Below, piece after piece: positions 1 through 8,364 of a stretch of DNA of 64,000 nucleotides; position 1 is the first letter of the stretch; every line of letters starts with the position of its first letter. The notes beneath the pieces are model-generated. The model saw nothing but the letters and a program-made list of their open reading frames with translations. It had not been told where the DNA came from and did no database searches. A program made the translations under genes and the position numbers. The stretch is taken from NCBI GenBank assembly GCA_963971285.1, contig OZ020251.1:2914001-2978000 (forward strand), read 5' to 3'. Source of the stretch: Astropecten irregularis (taxonomy: Eukaryota; Echinodermata; Asteroidea; Paxillosida; Astropectinidae).

Positions 1-462
1 CCCTTTCATATCAAAGTACATTGTAACTGATTTAATTCATCTTGCTCATAAAGTAAGCAGAAATTATTAAAGTTGACCTTGAGGGCAATGGTTCGTCATT
101 TTTAAAGTGTTTTGAATGTAACAAAATTAGTACTTAAATTTGAAGATAAGAAAAGAGTAATAAAAAACATGTCATGCCTGCATGGAGCAGGATAAATATT
201 CAAACCTTTTCTTAGGACACATTTTTTATATAAACAACCTGAGAGAAACACTGTTCAACCAATCATGCATAAATGCACAGACAACAGACATTTGTTCACA
301 TGTATGTTTTTCACCATCATTTGAAAAGAAAATTTTTAATGAAAATCATCTGTTTAGCTTGTTATTCTACAAGAAATAACAACAGTACTTTTGTTGAGAG
401 AGATTTATGTTACTTCTTCCCAGGCCATACATTGTACAGCATCAAAGCAAAAAGTCACACAT
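1..462. other. AT-rich stretch, nothing assigned
   Basis: I see no coding frame with a recognisable protein, no tRNA and no clear repeat here. The short open frames have no family features. Confidence 0.5.
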
Positions 463-498
463 ACTAATAATACTACTACTAATAATAACAATAATAAC
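463..498. repeat. TAA/ATT microsatellite
   Basis: Short run of imperfect TAA-type triplets. It lies just beyond the 3' end of the LINE fragment that follows, read on the minus strand, so it may be that element's simple-repeat tail. Confidence 0.7.
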
Positions 499-845
499 CA
501 GCATTTAAAACACCCTTTTAAGTAAACTAAATCACAGCGCTTACAAATGAAAATGAAATACATATAATATTACATAAACTAAACACACACAAATAAATCT
601 GTATCATTATTACTGGTGGAACAGGTATAGCATTTGGGTTTTTTCTTAAATTGATCCAATGATACTGCACTTTGAATGTAAGAGGGCAGATTGTTCCACT
701 CCTTTGCTACAGAGACTGAATATCCTGTCACCAGCTTGATTGTGGGTACATGGAAAAGTCAGTCCAAAAGGATTAGAACTTTACGTAGGTTTGGTCTAGA
801 GGGAAAATACGGCAGAAACAATGCTAATGAAAGATTTAAAAGTAA
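499..845 (-). pseudogene. LINE (CR1/L2-like) 3' end with ORF2 C-terminus
   Basis: On the minus strand the bases ending in a TAG at 579-581 encode SVAKEWNNLPSYIQSAVSLD followed by a lysine-rich end. This matches the C-terminal signature of CR1/L2/Daphne-type non-LTR retrotransposon ORF2 proteins (FSVAAPRLWNSLP-like, then SxxxFK). Just upstream the matching frame changes: THNQAGDRIFS lies in another frame, and an in-frame TGA breaks the first one. It is therefore a decayed 5'-truncated copy with at least one frameshift. The simple-repeat run at 463-498 fits a LINE tail. The clade is inferred from the C-terminal motif only. Confidence 0.6.
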
Positions 846-970
846 TGGGAGACTTTTGAGAATCAGTGTTCAAGTCAACATCGCACGCACACGCAATTGT
901 GAGCATACGCGCGCATACTCACAATTGCGTGCGCTGTTGACTTGAAGACCGATTCTCAAAAGTCTCCCAT
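845..970. repeat. Foldback palindrome (MITE-like)
   Basis: Two arms of about 60-66 bp (845-910 and 911-970) are near-perfect reverse complements. They begin ATGGGAGACTTTTGAGAATC on the left and end GATTCTCAAAAGTCTCCCAT on the right, with the centre at about 910. The left arm carries a few extra bases. No clear target-site duplication is visible, so I call it MITE-like rather than name a superfamily. Confidence 0.8.
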
Positions 971-1015
971 TGTGCATGCAATGCAAAGCAGTGTTGTAGT
1001 AGAGTACTTTTTGAT

Positions 1016-1330
1016 TTTGATGAGTACGAGTATGAGTATTTTGTCATGGGTATGAGTACAAGGCTTTTTTTTCTTGTGAGTACAAGTAGGAGTATAAGTA
1101 CTTTTCCATGAGTACGAGTATGAGTACGAATACTTTCCTGTAAGTACAAAAATAAGCGTTAAAAGCAAAGTTCTTTCATTTACACATACATGTACATGTT
1201 AATTAAGTACGAGTATGTGTACAGGGCTTTTTGTTCTTGTGAGTACGAGTACGAGTATGAGTACATTTCCATGAGTACGAGTATGAGTACGAAAAAAAAG
1301 TACTAAAGTACGAGTACAAGTACTTCAACA
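1016..1330. repeat. Degenerate GTACGAGTAT minisatellite
   Basis: Two blocks (about 1016-1147 and 1205-1330) are built of degenerate GAGTAC / GAGTAT hexamers. A longer shared order is also visible: a fast-drifting pyrimidine tract, then a CATGAGTACGAGTATGAGTA core. The open frames over it are low-complexity Ser/Tyr/Thr strings and are not genes. Confidence 0.75.
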
Positions 1331-1419
1331 CTGCAATGATCGAAGCATTATCAGAAATATATATTATGGAAATTATCATAACACCACACCCCATGCAAAC
1401 TTCCACAAGATACAGCAAG

Positions 1420-1595
1420 AATAGCGCTCCGCACTTTTTTGTGCTAAAAATAGCACCGGATCTCAGACAAACATTGCAACCGTGCACACGTGTGGTGGGT
1501 GTTCTTGTGTGCATGCATGGTGTACACTACGTGTGTGAGTCAATGTTTGTCTGACATCCGGGGATTTTGTGATGTCATTAGTGCGGAGCGCTATT
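1420..1595. mobile_element. Short inverted-repeat element (MITE-like)
   Basis: The ends are perfect 15-bp inverted repeats, AATAGCGCTCCGCAC on the left and its complement on the right. A second inner inverted pair follows (CAGACAAACATTG at about 1465 and CAATGTTTGTCTG at about 1541). The element is 176 bp long. I could not settle a target-site duplication. Confidence 0.65.
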
Positions 1596-2068
1596 GAAGG
1601 CTTTCTATGATTACAGCTTCGGGGTTGTGTTGCTTCCGTCAGACTCCAATAGTCATACTTCACTGGAGATCGTTGGATTCAATCAGGGTACAGGCCAACC
1701 TGTCAATTCTTGTTGGTGTATCTGTGGTGATAATTGAAAACATTAAATTTGTTAAGGATGAATCATGATATTCTATCCACCTGAAAAACAGTAAATCATT
1801 GTAATTGATCCTGATAGCCACACTTCAAAGAGCAAGGCCTCAGTGACATTAGAGCTTAATTTGATTTGAACCTTTTTATATATATGGATGACATTGATGA
1901 GATTGCCCTCATCACAAGAAAAGTGCGTCCAAATCTTGTCTAAAAACATACTCTGAAAATCTCCTTTATTCCACAATCACATTATGGTGCTTCACGATAC
2001 CTAAGCAACTTGACAATTACTCTGAGATCTTCACATCCTTTCTATGTTCCAACTGACATTCTGAATCC
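1596..2068. other. Unassigned spacer
   Basis: No recognisable gene, RNA or repeat seen between the small inverted-repeat element and the left end of the decayed DIRS element. Confidence 0.5.
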
Positions 2069-2200
2069 TCCCCCACAGTAGTTTTGGTCAAGTAGGTAGA
2101 GAATACTTACCAAAAAACCCATCTACATATGCATATTCCCCTAGTGTCGTTAGATAATAGGCTAAGTTTGATCAACTGGAGTGAGCCCTCTATTCCCACA
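2069..2200. repeat. Left terminal repeat of decayed DIRS
   Basis: The outer part (CCCCCACAGTAG, then AGAATACTTACC, then CATCTACATATGCAT) is the imperfect reverse complement of the first half of the internal complementary region at 2298-2345. This is the relation expected in DIRS elements. The inner boundary is uncertain. Confidence 0.6.
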
Positions 2201-2297
2201 ATGCCTAGCAGTGCCGCGCCCGTAATCTCCCTTCTTTTTTCGAAAGCGCTCTCTTGCAGAAGCCGTAATGTGGGGAGGCTAGGTGGGCGAAAGTATT

Positions 2298-2391
2298 ATT
2301 TGGGTAAATATTCACTAGTAGACTCGACCCACACTACTGTGGGGGAGAAGTCTACTGCGTTCATCTAACCCAAATAACATCTACCTATGCA
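2298..2391. repeat. Internal complementary region of decayed DIRS
   Basis: The left half is complementary to the left element end, meeting at CTGTGGGGGAG near 2338-2348. The right half (AGTCTACTGCGTTCATCT, then AACATCTACCTATGCAG) is complementary to the right-end remnant at 5911-5953. It reads as both ends joined, the DIRS circle-junction template. The sequence just right of it (GCAGAGTAGCACCG) is shared with the intact DIRS at 8246-8258. Confidence 0.65.
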
Positions 2392-2475
2392 GAGTAGCAC
2401 CGTAGTGCGGAGGTGGGAAAAGGCGATAATACACAAGCCTAAGACAATTGGTCATAGGTAGGGATGTCACCCACC

Positions 2476-3388
2476 TTAACTGATGATCTTGGCTGTATTC
2501 ATGGAGCATCCCTTAAGTGTTTGCCCTCTGGAGTTTGCTGCCGTCAGCTCAGTCCTGCTTGAGATGCCCTCTGACTGCTGCACAGCCCTCAGGTAGCATG
2601 AGGAGAATGTGGAAGGTGACTGTGGTGACGAGTTGTTATTATGACAGGTGCCATTTGAGGGCCCTGACTGGGCACCATAGTTTGTCTGAAGGGACCCCAG
2701 ATTGGGATCCAATACTGGGCACGAAGATGTCTGGTGGGTCAAATGAGGAGGACCGGTTCTTGGTCACGAATCCAACTGCTGGGACAAACCACTGGGTTCC
2801 AAGCAAATATGTCCCTCTGCAATAGTTAACGTTAGAAGCTCACTCCCTCGGCATGATGTTGCGACTGCTAGGAGGAACACAAGCTTCATTGTCATGTGTA
2901 GCAGTGATGCCTGACTAATGGGTTCAAAGGGAGCTTTGGTAAGCATCTGTAGGACATGTCCTAGGTCCCATGTTGGTATGAGACGATGCACAGGTGGTTG
3001 CTCGGTGAATATGCCACGTGCCAGGTGTTTCAACAGTTGGCTGTCCGAAACAGTGGAGCCATTAGGAAAGGCTTGGTGGATGGCCGTAACCCCGAATGGT
3101 AATTATTTACAATGAGGCCTGACTTAACGGGTAAAACAGAAAATCAGCCACTGCTGTAACAGATGCTGAGGTTGGATCAAGCGATCTCTCCCTGCACCAC
3201 GACCTAAAATGTCGCAGCCTGCTACTGTAGACTTGCCGGGTCGAGGCACGTCGCCCTCATGCAACCATGGCGGCGGCGTCTGTAGAAAGGCCTGCTGCCT
3301 AGAAAGGTTTGTTGCAGAGAGGCCAGCAGGTCAAGTGAAAGTCCTCCTGTCTCGGATGCATGATCCCTGACCTCAGCTGTGAGATGAT
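2476..3388 (-). pseudogene. DIRS tyrosine recombinase, degenerate
   Basis: Collinear with the recombinase of the intact element. The fragment FGVTAIHQAFPNGSTVS leads into a readable block at 3033-2764 with IFTEQPPVHRLIPTWDLG and a SCRGSELLTL segment, where the catalytic arginine region survives. A C-terminal piece (PSTFSSCYLRAVQQSEG) holds the nucleophile tyrosine position. The stretch with the HxxR motif is lost between the two blocks, and stops and frameshifts break the frame. The N-terminal part up to 3388 is recognisable only in scraps and abuts the inserted Mutator-like element. Confidence 0.7.
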
Positions 3389-3397
3389 GTCTGCCCT
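3389..3397. repeat. 9-bp target-site duplication, left copy
   Basis: GTCTGCCCT lies immediately left of the inverted-repeat element and again immediately right of it at 4772-4780. A perfect 9-bp duplication is typical of Mutator-superfamily insertions. Confidence 0.8.
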
Positions 3398-4771
3398 GGT
3401 AACGTATGTTGGTGCGACGCTCGGCCGAGTAATGAATATGCATCACGTACTACGTTCGTATCCGTGTCCAGATTAGTACCACTCGACTCCGAATCCGCAC
3501 CACTGACATTGCGCGCGCCTGTACTGTATGTACATGTACAAATGTACTATTCACAGTGTATTCTCGGCTGAGACGAGCGCCTATACTCTTCCCAGGGTTG
3601 CTCCACAACTTAACTTATACTAGTGTATGTTGTAGCCAGCCCTTCTCGGCTGGGACGAGCACCGACTCTTCACAGGGTTGCTCCACAACTTAACTTATAG
3701 GGCCTACTCATGCATATTGTAGCCAACTATTCTCGGCTGAGACGAGCGCCTTTACTCTTCACAGGGTTCCTCCACAACTTAAATTATACTCGTATACAAT
3801 TTGCATCACGTATTACGTTCGTATCCGTGTCCGGATTCGTACCACTCGACTCCAAATCCGCACCACTGACATTGCGCGCGCCTGTACTGTATGTACATGT
3901 ACAAAATGTACTATTCACAGTGTATTCTCGGCTGAGACGAGCGCCTAGATACTCTTCCCAGGGTTGCTCCACAACTTAACTTATACTAGTGTAAATTGTA
4001 GCCAGCCCTTCTCGGCTGGGACGAGCGTTAACTCTTCACAGGGTTTCTCCACAACTTAACTTATACTCGTGTATATTGCAGCCACAGGTTCGGCTGAGAC
4101 GAGTGCCTATACTCTTCCCAGGGCTGCTCCACAACTTAACTTATACTAGTGTATGTTGCAGCCAGCCCTTCTCGGCTGGGACGAGCACCGACTCTTCACA
4201 GGGTTTCTCCACAACTTAACTTATACTCGTGTATATTGTAGCCACAGGTTCGGCTGAGACGAGCGCCTATACTCTTCCAAGGGTTGCTCCACAACTCAAC
4301 TTATACTAGTGTATGTTGTAGCCAGCCCTTCTCGGCTGGGACGAGCACCGACTCTTCACAGGGTTGCTCCACAACTTAACTTATAGGGCCTACTCGTGCA
4401 TAATTGTAGCCAACTATTCTCGGCTGAGACGAGCGCCTTTACTCTTCACAGGGTTGCTCCCCAACTTAAATTATACTTGTATACAATTTGTAGTCAATTA
4501 TGGAGCAACTCCGTGAAGAGTAGGCGCTCATCTCAGCCGAGAATTTAACTGGCAATGTACACGAGTATAAGTTAAGTTGTGGAGCAACCCTGTGAAGAGT
4601 CGGCGCTCGTCTTAGCCGAGAATAACTACAATACAGTATACATGTACATCGAAAGGCGCGCGCAATGTCAGTGGTGCGGATTCGGAGTCGAGTGGTACGC
4701 ATACAGATCGTTGTAGAGTTACATTATGCATATTCAATACTCGGCCGAGCGTCGCACCAACATATGTTACC
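3398..4771. mobile_element. Non-autonomous Mutator-like (MULE) element with long inverted repeats
   Basis: The element is 1,374 bp, begins GGTAACGTATGTTGGTGCGA and ends with the near-perfect complement. The first 130 or so bases pair well with the last 130, including the blocks GACGCTCGGCCGAGTA, ACTCGACTCCGAATCCGCAC and CATTGCGCGCGCCT. The inverted similarity continues into the subterminal tandem repeats, giving about 300-bp arms. It is flanked by a 9-bp duplication and lies inside the decayed DIRS. No transposase frame is present, so it would need a partner enzyme. Superfamily is inferred from duplication length plus long inverted repeats; Mutator fits best. Confidence 0.75.
3560..4630. repeat. 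About 82-bp subterminal tandem repeats inside the MULE
   Basis: About ten direct copies of a unit built on CTCGGCTGAGACGAGCGCC, then AGGGTTGCTCCACAACTTAA, then ATACTAGTGTATGTTGTAGC. Two copies at 4500-4630 are in opposite orientation. Each unit has a short internal palindrome (CTCGGCTGAGACGAG). A second copy of the inner inverted-repeat sequence (3806-3921, matching 3442-3560) interrupts the row. Confidence 0.75.
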
Positions 4772-4780
4772 GTCTGCCCT
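4772..4780. repeat. 9-bp target-site duplication, right copy
   Basis: GTCTGCCCT, identical to 3389-3397. Confidence 0.8.
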
Positions 4781-5910
4781 GAGGGCATGATCATAGGAGT
4801 CTAAAATAGAAGTCTGAGCAGCCTGGGAAACCATGATTGGTGAGACCAGAATGGGGCGATGAGAAGAACATGGCACCGTTCCAGCTCTATCTTGGCTTTT
4901 TCCCTGGGAAGTAGCGATATGGAAAGGAAATGCGTAGGTGTATATGCCATCCCATTTCGTAAGTAGTACATCGGTGCCCACACCTGTGGGTGCGGAATTT
5001 CTTGGCTGACGCAAACAGGTCGATGTGGGGTTGATCCATGAGCATAAAAATCATCTGTACGACCTCGTGATGGAGGGTCCCTCCGTAGGGATGACTGTCC
5101 TCCTCGAGAGGGCATCTGCCAGGACGTTCTCATTGCCAGAGATGTGGACTGCATGTAAGTGTACGTAGTTTTCCATGGTCCACTGATAAACCTGCCACGT
5201 CAGTAAGCACAATTTGGCTTATCGGGTGCCACCCTGGAGGTTTATGTAGGACACCTCATTTGTGTTTTCGGACATAACCAATAGTGCCCTGCCCCTGACT
5301 GACGTCTTGAAATGACGCAGGGCATTGAATACGGCCTGGAGTTCCAGAACATTGATGTGGAGTCTCGGAAAATCCTGGTCCCATTCCCCCGATACTTGAA
5401 GTGGGGGAAGGGCAGAAAACTGGTAGATCTGGCCTTCGTACATGAATTGAAGGAGTCTCTGGTACCCCGGATGAAATGAGATGTGGAGGTAGGCGTCCTT
5501 CAAGCAATCTCATAACGGTTCGAAGTGTGTCCATGCGAAACCTGCAGGGGTGAAGAAACCTGTTGAGCGGCTTAAAGTTGATAATCGGTCGCCATTCGCC
5601 TGAGTCCTTTTTGACAGTTAAAAGAAGGTTCAGAGGAATCCATGGAGTCCCTGATTTGGGTTGACTCTCTCTATTAACTATTTTTCAAGGAGGGAGGAAA
5701 CCTCGCTCTCTAGAGTCACACGCTTCCCCAGGTCGGCTGGAGTTGGTGTAGCCTGTTGGACAGAGAGGTGCTCATGACCTTGAGTTTGTATCCTTGACTT
5801 ATTGTGGCAAGTACCCATCTGTCCAAGGTGATTTCTTGACAGGACCCTATGGAAATGCTTAAACTGAAAATTGGGGCACACTCCAGTTGATTTAACTTAT
5901 CTAACAACAC
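4781..5910 (-). pseudogene. DIRS reverse transcriptase/RNase H, degenerate
   Basis: Fragments in several frames follow the intact element's order. 5910-5716 matches the pre-RT region (LDRWVLATISQGYKL). About 5715-5678 matches the LESEVSSLLEK segment. 5503-5219 reads KDAYLHISFHPGYQRLLQFM (RT motif with catalytic Asp) and then jumps within one frame to RNase H sequence (LHINVLELQAVFNALRHFK ... VSYINLQGGT). 5154-4781 carries the post-RNase H domain (HVLLIAPFWSHQSWFPRLL, YAFP). The YxDD motif and about 200 codons between RT and RNase H are deleted, so no polymerase activity is possible. Confidence 0.75.
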
Positions 5911-5953
5911 ATTTGTAGATGTTATATGGGTAAAATGAATGCAGTAGACTTTT
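5911..5953. repeat. Right terminal repeat remnant of decayed DIRS
   Basis: TGTAGATGTTATATGGGT, then GAATGCAGTAGACTT, are complementary to the right half of the internal complementary region at 2346-2391. Only about 40 bp remain; gag and the inner terminal repeat are deleted. Confidence 0.6.
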
Positions 5954-6095
5954 GTAACATATTTCTAATTCACTAGCCAAAAAACCAAAACTCTGTTGCA
6001 CTTTAATTGCTGCTTAATTCCCTGACTACTTGAAGAAGTTCTCTATAATCTTTAGAACTAGCCTCACAACACATCACATAGACATGGTGAGAATT

Positions 6096-6163
6096 GTGTG
6101 GGATTTGAACCAGTGACCTCCGGAATACCGTACCAACACTCTACCAACCGAGCTATCCAGACC
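6096..6163 (-). repeat. tRNA-derived SINE-like fragment 1
   Basis: On the minus strand: an A-box-like ATAGCTCGGTTGGTAGAG, a middle part GGTACGGTATTCCGGAGGT and a B-box GGTTCAAATCC. The anticodon stem is weak, so it is a tRNA-derived repeat rather than a working tRNA. It shares GGTAYGGTATTCCRGAGGT with the second fragment at 6425, so both belong to one SINE family. The open frame on the other strand (GFEPVTSG...) is the usual shadow of such a sequence. Confidence 0.65.
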
Positions 6164-6424
6164 TATGTTGGTGGTGTCAGTGATAGTCAATTATTTTGTT
6201 TGTTTGGCAGTCAAAAACAACGAAACCATTCGCATACTACTATATCCCGAGGATCATTGAAGATGCGTGCAGCATCGGCAATGCTGCAACCTGAGAAACA
6301 GTACCGGGTACATAGGAATTACTCAAAGAGGATGAGTATTTTTAATTAATATAATTACCAAATAATCACAAGGGAAACTGAATTTTAAGTAATTGAAAAG
6401 CAAACAAAGAAAAATTTAGCAGAG
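6164..6424. other. Spacer between two SINE-like fragments
   Basis: No feature recognised. The motif CCTATGTTGGTG next to fragment 1 recurs in opposite orientation next to fragment 2, so parts of it may belong to the SINE bodies. Confidence 0.4.
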
Positions 6425-6494
6425 CGGGATTCAATTAACCTGCTCAACCTCTGGAATACCATACCAGCGCTCTTAACCAACTGAGCTATTAGGG
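6425..6494 (-). repeat. tRNA-derived SINE-like fragment 2
   Basis: On the minus strand: A-box-like ATAGCTCAGTTGGTTAAGAG, then GGTATGGTATTCCAGAGGTT and a degraded B-box GGTTAATTGAATCCC with an insertion. Same family as the copy at 6096-6163. Confidence 0.6.
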
Positions 6495-7366
6495 ACTTCA
6501 CCAACATAGGACTGGGTAGCTCAATTGATCAAAAAACGGAAGTCAAATTTTTCTTTGATTACTTCTCAAAATGATCACAAATTCAATAACATATGGGAAA
6601 CTTGAAACATTGTTATATGCCACCTATCATGAATGCAAATACTTTTGTTAAGGTCGATGAAATGCGAATGAAAATTCTTTGCTGAATGCTGAATGCTCCA
6701 GAAAATGTTTTGTGTGACTCGCTGATCAAGTTCTACACCTTTTTAAACATTGCCTACAAGTTTTAGCATGTAGAAGCAGCAGTGTGTGAACTAAGAACGT
6801 CCCTTTTCCAGCCATAATTATATACATGTAACACATCTTACCCAAGTACTGAGGTGAATCCAGGATGGGGAGCCAGTCATCATCTTCAAGGGACCTGGCA
6901 GCATCTTCCTTCACATTCTGCATGCATTTTAAAGAAATGTAACAACATTTGGCACAAATCACACGGAGGACCAGGTCTCAAAGGGCAGGGTAAATTGCAT
7001 GGCAATTTGATCAAACGTTCATTTTCTCAGATTGTAACCAACATGTGTACAATACAGAGGGAATCATGGATCACAAGCCTACAGAATTTGGACTGAAATT
7101 GTCTTGTTCGGGGCATTTCAAGACATCATAGGCAGGCAAACTCCTCACCGTGTATACATGTACTATCCTCCATAAAAAAAATGTCAAGCAATTCCTTTAA
7201 AAAATTTACAACAAATCAAGCACATTTGTAGCTGGCAGGTGGGGAGGGTGTATTCATGCATGAAATGTAGACCATTTCTAGAAATGTTTTGTTGGGGCTA
7301 TGTGGGCATTTGTAATATTTACATAGACTTTGCATGGGCAGTTGGCAGATTATGCAGCCATTAGTG
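6495..7366. other. Unassigned spacer
   Basis: No recognisable gene or repeat. The short open frames on both strands lack any family feature. Confidence 0.5.
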
Positions 7367-7473
7367 CTGCCCAGTAGAAAGACAGGCCTCTTGCAGGTAG
7401 AATGACAAGCCACTTCCTGGTGGAAAGACACATCACTTCCTGACGGACAGGCTACTTCCTAGTGGAAGGACTT
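7367..7473. repeat. Degenerate F-type spacer repeat at array edge
   Basis: About three degenerate 36-40-bp units of the kind CACTTCCTGGTGGAAAGAC, starting with GCCCAGTAGAAAGAC. The same motif, as CTACTTCCCGGTGGAAAGAC and GCCCAGTAGAAAGA, is the F spacer of every macro-unit (for example 22740-22865). This is the leftmost trace of the macrosatellite family. Confidence 0.6.
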
Positions 7474-7935
7474 CAAAGTATGGAGTCAAAATGCCTACAA
7501 TGGGCCATTTTAGCCCAAAACTTACCACATAACTGTGACTTGCAAAGAATTCCTATCTCCAAACTTTGCGAGGGACAGAAGCATCTTCAGCAATGATTGA
7601 AGGATTTCTGGAAAATAAAAGAAGTACAAATTTGGTAACTAACCTGGTTGATAATTTAATTGAGTTGACATGAGGATACTTTTTCTATAACTCCATAATA
7701 CCAATTTGCCAATTTTACAATACTGAGTTTCATTTTTATGGAGCCCAGCATTTTAAAGTGTTCATTTCAACATGAACCAGGTGAAATTTCACTTAATGTT
7801 TTCTTTGGCCTCAATAAAGCAAATAATTTTCTATTTGTACATTAAACATGAATGTAATTTCTGAATCTATGGATTTATTTAAATCCTTTTTTTTAAATTC
7901 TTTTCTTTATGTGTATTTTCATTTGGAACAAAATT

Positions 7936-8120
7936 CCCCAAATCCGAAGGGATTTTCCATTCTAATAAGAAAACACTCACCTCTGTTTACCTACATTTGC
8001 ATATCAGCGCGCATGCGCCAGAAACCTCGCTGAAAAAGTAGCCCAAAGCGCACCCTCCGCGCCCACTGCATGTCCCCGTATATAAGCCCCAGTTACCCGA
8101 AGGATCGTCCTAGTTTTTCA
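7936..8120. repeat. Left inverted terminal repeat of DIRS
   Basis: Pairs with 13260-13424 from CCTCTGTTTACCTACATTTG through GGATCGTCCTAGTTTTTCA with essentially no mismatch. The outer end has about 30 extra bases (CCCCAAATCCGAAGGGA and on) absent from the right end. Such unequal ends are normal for DIRS. It also carries an inward-facing TATATAAG at 8079-8086 on the plus strand. Confidence 0.92.
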
Positions 8121-8145
8121 TCAATCCTCTCGGAGTAGGGAGGGT

Positions 8146-8247
8146 GGTAAACAGAGGTGAGTGTTTTCTTATTAGAATGGAAAATCCCTTCGGATTTGGG
8201 GAATTCCATTACAGAAAACACCTCACCTCTGTTTACCTACATTTGCA
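8146..8247. repeat. Internal complementary region (circle-junction template)
   Basis: The left half (8146-8203) is the reverse complement of the left element end, including its extra outer bases. The right half (8200-8247) is the reverse complement of the right element end. They meet at GGGGAATTCC (8199-8208), with AATT at the join. The order reproduces the two ends joined head to tail, the template DIRS elements are thought to use to complete the circle. Confidence 0.92.
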
Positions 8248-8364
8248 GAGTAGCACCGTTAGATATAAGCTAGGGGGGGAAGGGACATGCAGAGTGAACG
8301 AGGGTCTAAACTACTTCTACCAAGTAAGAAAAGGTTTGTTTAGACATACCCGGGAGCTGCCTAA

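Larger units (their letters stand above)
2069..5953 (-). mobile_element. Decayed DIRS retrotransposon, interrupted by a Mutator-like element
   Basis: The element is coded on the minus strand. From right to left it has a right terminal repeat remnant (about 5911-5953), RT and RNase H debris, the post-RNase H domain, a 1.37-kb inserted element, tyrosine recombinase debris, an internal complementary region (2298-2391) and a left terminal repeat (from about 2069). The gag region and the first part of RT are missing and all frames are broken. Without the insertion about 2.5 kb remains, roughly half a usual DIRS element. It is a different subfamily from the intact copy at 7936-13424: domains align, but identity is low. 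Confidence 0.8.

Noticed and set aside
919..1514. Tyr/Ser/Thr-rich open frames around 0.9-1.5 kb
   Set aside because: They are translations of the GTACGAGTAT minisatellite and the palindrome.
6098..6349. 83-codon open frame starting GFEPVTSG
   Set aside because: Typical false protein made by reading the opposite strand of a tRNA-derived SINE.
6726..7431. Short open frames at 6.7-7.4 kb as host genes
   Set aside because: No recognisable motifs, splice structure or family features; length expected by chance.
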